Assembly: GCF_000807855.2 (NCBI RefSeq) | Contig: NZ_JRYR02000002.1 | Coordinates: 697,756-761,755, forward strand | Length of the DNA: 64,000 bases | Reading direction: 5' to 3' | Source: Flammeovirga pacifica | GTDB lineage: Bacteria > Bacteroidota > Bacteroidia > Cytophagales > Flammeovirgaceae | Position numbers and translations under genes: made by a program | Notes under the pieces: model-generated | The model's input: only the letters and a program-made list of their open reading frames with translations | Told to the model about the DNA's origin: nothing | Databases searched by the model: none | Shown here: positions 26,547 to 33,874 of the stretch, in pieces | Numbering within the stretch: the stretch's first letter is position 1 | Layout of the letters: each line of letters starts with the position of its first letter

Positions 26547-27797
26547 TTATTTATTATTCTTTGATTGACATAGCCCAGCGTCTTCTTCATGTAAAATTTC
26601 TTTCTTTTGATTTACATATCCAGAAGTACTTATATTCTTAATTTTAATTTCCCAATATCCTTTTTCTTTTCCTCCAATTCCTTTTGCTGTATTGATAATT
26701 GGTGCAACAGATGGAGCGACGTAGCTAATACCATCTGGACTATGACCATTAATTAACTTACGATCTTTACAAGTCATGTATTTAAAATGTTTTGACTTAA
26801 CTTGGGCTGTTGTTCCATAAGTACTTTTAATATTACTAAGTTTTGAAGTATTGGCATATGTTCCTGGCATCAAGTTTTCACCCGTTTGTTTCCCTGCTAT
26901 ATATCCTTTTGATATTCTCACTGTAAAACCACAATTTACAGTTTCAATACCATCAATTTCCACATGTCCATTTTGGATATTATGTGGTGATAACATCACT
27001 GCTGCATTACCATTTTCACAGTACACATTTTTGGCGAAAGTATCATGATTACCCCCTATTTGTAAATCATTCATTTTAGTCAAAGAAGTTTCCAAACGAA
27101 GAGTGACTCCACCATCTCCCCAAATATTTTCATAATAAATATTTTTTGAGGCTTGAGCTTGTATTAAACCATATCCATAGTGCGACTTCTCAATACGACA
27201 ATTCTTTATTACACCATTTTCTGGCATTGAATAATTACCTTTAAAACTACTATAGTTAAGTGTAATAGCACTAAAAATGGTATTATCATCTGCTACTCTC
27301 AACCCTTCAATCAAAAAGTTTTCTGCATTTGCCACATTAATCACTCTCACATTTTTATTCTGAGATACACTTAAATCTGCTGTATACATCCCCTCCTTTG
27401 ATCTAATACTTACATTTTTTGCTCTGTGTCTATTATTTCCAAAAGAGATCATTATGAAGTTTTTATTTACCTCAGGATTAGTTGCATATAGAGTTACTCC
27501 CTTATCAATAACAAGGTGTACATTTGACTTTAATACAATATCATTGATGTAATATTGACCCGCTGGAATATTGATTACACCACCATTTTTTAAGGACGAT
27601 AAATCATTAATAGCTTTTTGTAGTTTTTTACTATCGTCTTCGTTGTCTTGATTGTTTACATTATAATCAACTACAAGATCAACTGTTTTAGTCACTTCAT
27701 TGATTTTATCTTTATAAAAATCTTTCTCTTTTTGTGCCATTGAGTTGAACCCCAAAAAACATAAAAACACTAATAAATAATTTTTCATTTCATTCAT
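26547..27797 (-). CDS. GH82-like (iota-carrageenase family) right-handed beta-helix protein
   Basis: A secreted 416-aa beta-helix protein (signal peptide 1-21, ending SMAQ). Features match GH82: NNQDNEDDSKKLQKAINDL near the start, the INIPAGQYYIND turn, then GYGLIQAQASKNIYYENIWG, GGVTLRLETS and MLSPHNIQNGHVEIDG. From memory, Gln222, Glu245, Asp247 and His281 of Alteromonas fortis iota-carrageenase are the key residues. With a constant offset of nine these fall on Gln213, Glu236, Ser238 and His272 here, so the presumed general-base Asp would be Ser. The enzyme may therefore be inactive, altered in mechanism or substrate, or an outlying member. It lies at one end of the carrageenan locus, convergent with the TonB receptor, and may be controlled with it. 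Confidence 0.7.
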   Translation of the reverse strand: MNEMKNYLLVFLCFLGFNSMAQKEKDFYKDKINEVTKTVDLVVDYNVNNQDNEDDSKKLQKAINDLSSLKNGGVINIPAGQYYINDIVLKSNVHLVIDKGVTLYATNPEVNKNFIMISFGNNRHRAKNVSIRSKEGMYTADLSVSQNKNVRVINVANAENFLIEGLRVADDNTIFSAITLNYSSFKGNYSMPENGVIKNCRIEKSHYGYGLIQAQASKNIYYENIWGDGGVTLRLETSLTKMNDLQIGGNHDTFAKNVYCENGNAAVMLSPHNIQNGHVEIDGIETVNCGFTVRISKGYIAGKQTGENLMPGTYANTSKLSNIKSTYGTTAQVKSKHFKYMTCKDRKLINGHSPDGISYVAPSVAPIINTAKGIGGKEKGYWEIKIKNISTSGYVNQKKEILHEEDAGLCQSKNNK

Positions 27798-28175
27798 AGA
27801 TTAAAAATTCGTGGTAAAACATTGATTCTTTACAGAATAGGTATGTCAAACAGGTTTCTTTGGTTGACTAATTCGTCTATTGTATTTTTCATTGAATCAT
27901 AATATAAAATTCCGTTTATAATGATGAAATTATGGGTCTGTGGGTAACAATTTTGTAGTTATATTTATTAAAAAACTATTCTGATGGGTATCTAAACCTA
28001 ATATTATCATAAATATTACTTTATTTAAAAACCGAAGACATTCACTTATTAAACCGAGATATTTTATAGTAAAAAATGATATCACATTTACTGAATCAGT
28101 ATTATTAGTTATTCAAATTTTTAAAATTTATGATAATTATCGTACCTTCAATATGCTGTTACTCAAACAATACTT
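27798..28175. other. Divergent intergenic region
   Basis: 378 bases between the GH82-like gene and the TonB-C-like gene. Both promoters must lie here. I found no clear TAnnTTTG element, repeat or hairpin; the sequence is AT-rich and featureless by eye. Confidence 0.4.
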
Positions 28176-28598
28176 ATGAAAACTATTCTACCCTTAATCT
28201 TACTATTTTTTACTCTTGAAATAAATGCACAAAACCCAAATGATCTATGCATTTACGAAATTGATTCTATCACCAATTTACGTGTATATACTGATGTTGA
28301 CACCCCTGCTTGTGTAGATATACATCTATCAGAGAAGTTAAAAGAAATAGGAAAAACAACGCGATTTTCTATGGATTATAAACAATTGGGAATCGAGATT
28401 CCAAAATTTTATTTTGCCTTTGTAGTAACAAAAACTGGAGAAATTACAGGGCAAAGAATGATTAATTATAATCAATCTATTAAAAATTTAGATGAAATAT
28501 TTGAAATAGTCACTGAAGGAAATTGGAGTTCTGCACAGTGTAATGGAAAAGATGTTCATTCTTTACATGTAATTCCAATTCTATTTCATTCTAATTAA
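28176..28598 (+). CDS. Secreted protein resembling a TonB C-terminal-like domain
   Basis: A 140-aa protein with a signal peptide (about 1-18, EINAQ). The C-terminal half has the strand and loop order of the TonB C-terminal fold: FAFVVTKTGEITGQRMIN, then NLDEIFEIV and GNWSSAQCNGKDVHSLHV, the last recalling the W-P-A-nGkpV pattern of that family. There is no transmembrane anchor or proline-rich spacer, so it is not an energy transducer by itself. Secreted proteins with only this domain are common in Bacteroidota and of unknown role. It is a single gene inside the carrageenan locus, on the opposite strand. Confidence 0.6.
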   Translation: MKTILPLILLFFTLEINAQNPNDLCIYEIDSITNLRVYTDVDTPACVDIHLSEKLKEIGKTTRFSMDYKQLGIEIPKFYFAFVVTKTGEITGQRMINYNQSIKNLDEIFEIVTEGNWSSAQCNGKDVHSLHVIPILFHSN

Positions 28599-28604
28599 AA
28601 AAAA

Positions 28605-28645
28605 GGCCATTAATAAAAAAGAATTACTTCCTTTTACTAATGGCC
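28605..28645. terminator. Possible bidirectional terminator
   Basis: GGCCATTA (28605-28612) pairs with TAATGGCC (28638-28645) between convergent genes. The loop is long (25 bases) and itself partly self-complementary, so this is weaker than the other hairpins. Confidence 0.55.
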
Positions 28646-28667
28646 AATGAGTTAGTTTTAGCTAAAT

Positions 28668-30488
28668 TTAAATTGAGCTTTTAAAACCTTTATTCCCTTT
28701 CACTTTTAATGTTTTTGCTGATTTTTCATCTGCAACAATTCCTGTTTTTTCATCACCTTTATAGGTGTTATTAGAAATTTCAACATCTTCGCAATTTAAT
28801 AGATCAAACATTGGTCTATCTGGGAAAATTGGTTTCATATCTTTTGTCTGTGTAATCACATTACCTTTGATCAAGAGTTTTACTGCTCTATCTGCTCTAA
28901 CAATTCTTGAGTCAAAAGTATTGATGGTATTATTAATGAATTTGATACCATGGTCATACCCTTCTTCTACTGAATAATCTTTTCCTAATCTAGGAGTAAT
29001 CCACATTACAGCATGTTCTTTTCCTGATGTAGCACAATTAGTAAATTCGTTATTTTGAATAACTACATCTTCTACCGCTCCTGATTCGTACCAATAAAAC
29101 GATTCTCCTCTAAATAAAATAGAAGACATCATAGATGATAATTTGTTATTTTCAATCACTGTTTTTAATGGTGATTTTAAAACGATGTTTCTTGCTCTAT
29201 GATTCTTGATCACACAACCTCTCATTGTAAAAACAGGATTGTATGTTTTATTTTCTAAAAGATCTTTAGGTGATAAATCTTTAGGTAACTCTTCTTCAAA
29301 AGTAATTTCTGAATAAGTTGAGTTAAGGTATTTCACTTCTTTAACTGTATTGATCTCTTTTCGAGCTGGTGATGGTGCTTTGATAAACCAAATCTCATCT
29401 CCTTTACCTGTAAACTCAAAACCTGTTTGTTGAAAATGTACAAGTTTAACTCTTACAGTATGAGCGTCAATCACTTGATCTACTTCTACATATGTACCAT
29501 GAACGTTAGTACCATCATCTAACATATTTTCAAAACGACAATCTTCTACCAATACATCACCTTTTACATTACAAAAGTGAGTAGCATCTGCAGTTGCTGA
29601 AACAACTCTATCTGTTCCTTCTCTTAAGTAAACACCACTATTTTTTATGGTGATATTTTCTGATTTTTCAGCTAAATATCCCATACCTAAAGCATGATGA
29701 ACTACTGTATTTGTAATGACAATATCTTTAGAACGAATAATGTGGAATGCTGGACCGTAACGGTTGTCTCCTTTTTGTCCTTTTGAGTGTAAGATAGAAC
29801 CTACAGGTGCATAATATTTTGCTTTCTCATAAAAACGAAGATTACCATTAGGCAACACTTCAACTTTTGTAGGCTTTGAAGTTTGATCACATGCAGCGTG
29901 TGCTACTGCCTTTGTTTCCGCATTGAACGGTAATGTAGATCCCATATATTGGTATTCGAAACCATCAATAACAGGAAAACACAACTTACCTTTTTTCACT
30001 TTCCATGAAAAACCTTCTGTAAAAGGACGTAATTCTCTCCAACCTTCTTCTTTATTATTAGCAACTACTTCACCTTGAAATGAAAAAGGAATATCCCAAT
30101 CAATAACAACTCCATCTACACTTACATTTTCACAGTTATCAAATTGAAATGGAATGATTTGACCATGAAAAATAAATTCAGAGTTATTTCCTTCGATAGT
30201 TACTTTTTTGAAACCATCCATATGGAATGCAATTCTTTTCAGACCGTTACCATGATTGGTAATTGCATTATAAGCTTCATAAGCAGAATTAGGTTTAAAT
30301 AAATAAGACCCTTTATCAAAAACTAATTTAATTTCTTTGTCTTTTGCATTTTCTATAGCAGTTCTTATCTCAAGTGTTCTATCACCTTTTTTGGGGGAGA
30401 AACGAATTACTTCTTCTGCTTGAGTAGTCAATGTCATTAAGGTAATCCCTAATAACATAATGATAGATTTGAATTTTATTTTCATCAT
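28668..30488 (-). CDS. GH110 alpha-1,3-galactosidase
   Basis: A secreted right-handed beta-helix exo-enzyme of 606 aa (signal peptide about 1-24, TTQAEE). It matches GH110 throughout: FDNCENVSVDGVVIDWDIPF, GPAFHIIRSKDIVI and ATHFCNVKGDVLVEDCRFE. The double Asp in MLDDGTNVHG (324-325) is where the two catalytic Asp residues of characterised GH110 enzymes are expected. GH110 removes terminal alpha-1,3-linked galactose; some members act on lambda-carrageenan oligosaccharides or on blood-group B antigen. It is 48 bases downstream of the GH2 gene with a small hairpin between, so both are probably one transcript that alternately trims alpha and beta galactosyl ends. Confidence 0.88.
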   Translation of the reverse strand: MMKIKFKSIIMLLGITLMTLTTQAEEVIRFSPKKGDRTLEIRTAIENAKDKEIKLVFDKGSYLFKPNSAYEAYNAITNHGNGLKRIAFHMDGFKKVTIEGNNSEFIFHGQIIPFQFDNCENVSVDGVVIDWDIPFSFQGEVVANNKEEGWRELRPFTEGFSWKVKKGKLCFPVIDGFEYQYMGSTLPFNAETKAVAHAACDQTSKPTKVEVLPNGNLRFYEKAKYYAPVGSILHSKGQKGDNRYGPAFHIIRSKDIVITNTVVHHALGMGYLAEKSENITIKNSGVYLREGTDRVVSATADATHFCNVKGDVLVEDCRFENMLDDGTNVHGTYVEVDQVIDAHTVRVKLVHFQQTGFEFTGKGDEIWFIKAPSPARKEINTVKEVKYLNSTYSEITFEEELPKDLSPKDLLENKTYNPVFTMRGCVIKNHRARNIVLKSPLKTVIENNKLSSMMSSILFRGESFYWYESGAVEDVVIQNNEFTNCATSGKEHAVMWITPRLGKDYSVEEGYDHGIKFINNTINTFDSRIVRADRAVKLLIKGNVITQTKDMKPIFPDRPMFDLLNCEDVEISNNTYKGDEKTGIVADEKSAKTLKVKGNKGFKSSI

Positions 30489-30499
30489 TCTAGTATTGA

Positions 30500-30530
30500 T
30501 ACCCCTTACTTTTTTAATAAGAAAGGGGTA
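30500..30530 (-). terminator. Intercistronic hairpin between GH2 and GH110
   Basis: TACCCCTT (30500-30507) can pair with AAGGGGTA (30523-30530) around a 15-base T/A-rich loop. It could be a partial terminator or an RNA-stability element inside the operon. Confidence 0.45.
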
Positions 30531-30536
30531 AGTTAT

Positions 30537-32891
30537 TTATTTTGTTTCTATTAAGTTGAATTCTCCTTTAAGTTTATCCTCAGAAATTGCTTTCACTTTA
30601 AAGCCTTTATCTAAAGAATTTACTCGAACAACAACAGTGGCTATACCAGCTTCTGCAACAATATCTTGATTATTCATAATTTGAATATCACCTTCCAATT
30701 CTACTTGAACTTTCTTATAGTACTTTTCGATAACTGTGCCCATTTCATCTACTATTTTTAAGTAAACAAAAACAATATCATTCTGACCTGAAGCTACAGC
30801 TACACCACTTTCATCCAAAGCAACTTGAATTCTTTTTGCTGTTTTTGGAGTCTTAATTTCTTCAACTACTTTTTCTTTACCATCAATCAAACCGATAGCT
30901 TTAATTGTACCCGCTTCAAATTCATTTAATTTAAAAGTGAATGGAGGGTGATTTAAATGTTCAGAAATTTCGTCTTGATCTGGCTTTCTTGTTTCTACTA
31001 GCTTATCGTTTACATAGATACTCACCTCTTCGCAGTTACTAAAAACTTTAAGATCTAAAGGAGAGTCTTCTTGCCAGTAGGTAGCCATTTTCACCATTGC
31101 AGGATAAGCCTTTGTAGGTGATCTTTGACTTTGATAGAAGTAATATCCAAATTTTGGTAACCTGTAAATATCCATCAAACCAGACGATTCGATATCGGGA
31201 TGGTATCCTCTCGTATAATCATACATCACCCAGTAACTATCAGCAAAAGCAGAAGTAGTTTTATTATCATTGTGAGATTCTTGCAAGTTAAACGCTTGTT
31301 TTATAAGACGCTTTTCTCCAAATGCTCTCAATTGTCTACTACTTGTTTCTAAGCGTTGTTGCCTAGGCATTTTATCTTGGTTTAAACCAGCATTGTTAGA
31401 GTAATATTCCCAATCGCCATATTCAGAAACCAAATACGGTTTTTCTGTTATACCTGTATTATGATGTTTGATCTTATGTTGTCTAGCTTGTAAAAAGATA
31501 TCCCAACCATCTTCCATCCAACCTGCTGTAAAGCATTGATCACCTGGATATTCTTCATGTGCCACTGCAGATAATTTCTCTCTAAACTCTAATGGCATTT
31601 GTGTTTCGTTTAAAGAAACTTCCCAAGCCATTACACAAGCATGATTTCTATCTCTTCTTACTAGGTCTCTTGATGCGTTAAACATTTGATTTCTAAATGC
31701 TTCTGTATCATCGTAAAACTGCCATCCTAAAATTGCATCTAATACAACTAAGCCTAAAGAATCACAAGCCTCCATAAATGCTGGAGAATGTGGGTAATGT
31801 GACAAGCGAACATAATCAAAGCCTGCTTTTTTGATTTTTATAGCATCACGTACTTGAGCATTATCAGACAACGCATAACCTACATAAGGGTATTCCTGAT
31901 GTCTGTTTACTCCTCTTAAATACATTTGCTCTCCATTTAAATAGAATTTAGTCCCTTTAAATTCCATTCTACGGATACCAATTGTAGTCACTTCTTGATC
32001 AACTACAGTTTTACCCTGATAAACTTTCGTAATTAACTGATATAAATTAGGAGAATGAGTTGACCACAATTTAGGCTTTTTGACCTCTACAAATTGCTGA
32101 ATACTTTTGTCTTGTCCGTTTTTAAATTGAACAACTTGACTTTTATTCTTAGCAACAGTCTTGTTTCCTAATTTTAATTCTTGAACTACAAATATGTCTT
32201 CAGTAGAATTCTTTTGATTACGTATATGCGTCTTCACTTCTACTCTTGCTTTCTTCGCTGTTGCTTCTGGGTATGTTACAAAGATGCCTCCACTAGCTAC
32301 TTTATCTTCTAGAATAGCATTGGTAATATGAATTTGGTTTTTCTTAATCAACCAAGCATTTCTATACAGACCACCATACATATTAAAGTCTAATCTCTTT
32401 AACGGTTTAGGGCCGGTCACTAAATTATCTGTATTATCTAATCTAACAACAATTGTATTTTTCTCTCCTAACTTCGCTACTGCAGTAAAGTCTAAAATAA
32501 CTGGTAGATAACCTCCTTGATGTTCTTTTAGTAATTGACCATTGACCCACACTTGAGAGTAGTTCATGGCTGCTTCTAATTCAATCAATAATTGTTTGTT
32601 AGCTTCTGATTTATCTAGAGTAAATTCCTTTCGGTACCAAGCTATTCCTTGCCATTGATCGTTTACTGGCAGTGCCTCAATATTGGTAGTATGAGGTAGA
32701 GAAACCTTAGTCCAATCCTTATCATTATAATTAGGTTTTATCACCTCATTTTGATTAATAACAACCGGTGATATTTCTTTTATAAACTTCCACCCTTGGT
32801 TGAAATTCTCCTTGTCTGCTGCTACAAGATGTAGTGGAGTTATCAGACAAATGAATAGGATAAAAAATAGAGTTTTAAGTTTATTATTCAT
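30537..32891 (-). CDS. GH2-family beta-galactosidase-like hydrolase
   Basis: A secreted 784-aa glycoside hydrolase of family 2 (signal peptide about 1-25, LVAADK). Domain order is standard: jelly-roll sugar-binding domain (about 30-190, FNQGWKFIKE), immunoglobulin-like domain (about 195-300), TIM barrel (about 305-600, YLRGVNRHQEYPYVG) and a C-terminal Ig-like domain. The acid/base Glu429 lies in VSLNETQ and the nucleophile Glu490 in YLVSEYGDWE. Short GH2 proteins of this kind in marine Bacteroidota remove beta-galactosyl units from algal galactans. It is followed by GH110. Activity on carrageenan oligosaccharides is inferred from context only. Confidence 0.88.
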   Translation of the reverse strand: MNNKLKTLFFILFICLITPLHLVAADKENFNQGWKFIKEISPVVINQNEVIKPNYNDKDWTKVSLPHTTNIEALPVNDQWQGIAWYRKEFTLDKSEANKQLLIELEAAMNYSQVWVNGQLLKEHQGGYLPVILDFTAVAKLGEKNTIVVRLDNTDNLVTGPKPLKRLDFNMYGGLYRNAWLIKKNQIHITNAILEDKVASGGIFVTYPEATAKKARVEVKTHIRNQKNSTEDIFVVQELKLGNKTVAKNKSQVVQFKNGQDKSIQQFVEVKKPKLWSTHSPNLYQLITKVYQGKTVVDQEVTTIGIRRMEFKGTKFYLNGEQMYLRGVNRHQEYPYVGYALSDNAQVRDAIKIKKAGFDYVRLSHYPHSPAFMEACDSLGLVVLDAILGWQFYDDTEAFRNQMFNASRDLVRRDRNHACVMAWEVSLNETQMPLEFREKLSAVAHEEYPGDQCFTAGWMEDGWDIFLQARQHKIKHHNTGITEKPYLVSEYGDWEYYSNNAGLNQDKMPRQQRLETSSRQLRAFGEKRLIKQAFNLQESHNDNKTTSAFADSYWVMYDYTRGYHPDIESSGLMDIYRLPKFGYYFYQSQRSPTKAYPAMVKMATYWQEDSPLDLKVFSNCEEVSIYVNDKLVETRKPDQDEISEHLNHPPFTFKLNEFEAGTIKAIGLIDGKEKVVEEIKTPKTAKRIQVALDESGVAVASGQNDIVFVYLKIVDEMGTVIEKYYKKVQVELEGDIQIMNNQDIVAEAGIATVVVRVNSLDKGFKVKAISEDKLKGEFNLIETK

Positions 32892-33151
32892 TTTAATAAT
32901 TCATTTAAATTTTTTGAAGCACACTTGGTACTTTTTTGATCCATTTCGATAGTACAAAAGTAGACCATTGCTGTTTTTTTTATGTCTGCTTAAGTCATAT
33001 AGATGTATGTATCCATAAAGTATATCTAAAGAGACAAGTATAAACCTACGTTTTAAGTGAAATAGAGGTGTTTTTAAAGATTCCAATGTATCAATAAGTA
33101 AATTGATCATAATTGTAAATCACATTTCAATTATTTATATTTTTTGGGTAG
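32892..33151. promoter_or_regulatory. Upstream region of the GH2-GH110 operon
   Basis: Together with the adjacent terminator this gap is about 307 bases and holds the GH2 promoter region. At 32955-32962 the minus strand reads TACTTTTG, a TAnnTTTG match also found upstream of SusC and the HTCS gene. A 69-codon frame here looks non-coding. Confidence 0.4.
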
Positions 33152-33198
33152 AAAAAAGATGACCTTAAAAACTCAATCTTTTTAAGGTCATCTTTTTT
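33152..33198 (-). terminator. Hairpin terminator after the T9SS protein
   Basis: AAAAAAGATGACCTTAAAA pairs with TTTTAAGGTCATCTTTTTT over about 18 bases, abutting the stop codon of the 33199 gene. It separates the carrageenase pair from the GH2-GH110 unit. Confidence 0.9.
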
Positions 33199-33873
33199 TT
33201 ATTTTTGAATTATAATTTTCTGTATTTGTATACTATGATCCGACATTAAACACTTTAAAATATAAACTCCATTTTGAAGATTAGAAACATTTATTGTTGG
33301 CTCTTTTAACTTAACTTTTTTAAGCGTAGATCCTGTTGTATTCATCAAAATAATTTCTTGAACCCCCTTACCTTCAATTGAGAATTCCCCATTGTTTGGA
33401 TTAGGGTAAACTACTATCTTTTGCTGTAAAGGTTTAGGTATTTCATTCACATCATCTTTTCTATTTAAACTGATATTACCAATGTAAATATGGGCTCTAT
33501 TTTTATTATTGAAAGGCATAAAAAAATCAAGATGAGCATTGGTAATATTTTCTTTAAATGTCACTTCAGAAGACAAGGTCACCCATTGTCCATTATCAAT
33601 ATCATTTAACACAAATGGAATTGATTTATATGGATTACTGATTTGTAAAAAGATTTTCTCTACCTCATTATCTGATGGTATAAATACTTCAATAGTTACT
33701 TGATAGTCTCCATTTTCTAAAAAAGGAATCAGTTCATTATCACTTCTGACTATAGTGGATTTTGTCTTTATTTTTAGTGTATCTGAATAAATTTGAATTT
33801 CTGCCTTACTGTAGAAACCAAATAGAGAGAAAAGGACCACTAAAATAGCTTTCAAATTCTTTATTAGTTTCAT
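33199..33873 (-). CDS. Small carbohydrate-binding-like protein with T9SS sorting tail
   Basis: A 224-aa protein from Met at 33873, one base after the stop of the carrageenase-like gene; the frame extends to 33897 only by overlap. It has its own signal peptide (MKLIKNLKAILVVLFSLFGF, then YSKAE), a jelly-roll-like middle part (about 25-140: FIPSDNEVEKIFLQISNPY, QWVTLSSEV, HIYIGNISL) resembling the C-terminal module of the two surface-glycan-binding-like proteins in this locus, and a type A T9SS tail (VVYPNPNNGEFSIEG, GVYILKC). So it is exported by type IX secretion. It may be a binding partner that holds the upstream enzyme at the surface (inference). Confidence 0.8.
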   Translation of the reverse strand: MKLIKNLKAILVVLFSLFGFYSKAEIQIYSDTLKIKTKSTIVRSDNELIPFLENGDYQVTIEVFIPSDNEVEKIFLQISNPYKSIPFVLNDIDNGQWVTLSSEVTFKENITNAHLDFFMPFNNKNRAHIYIGNISLNRKDDVNEIPKPLQQKIVVYPNPNNGEFSIEGKGVQEIILMNTTGSTLKKVKLKEPTINVSNLQNGVYILKCLMSDHSIQIQKIIIQK

Positions 33874-33874
33874 T

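Noticed and set aside
32901-33110. 69-codon minus-strand frame before the GH2 gene
   Set aside because: No signal, motif or family-like pattern; it covers the probable GH2 promoter region and follows a strong terminator.
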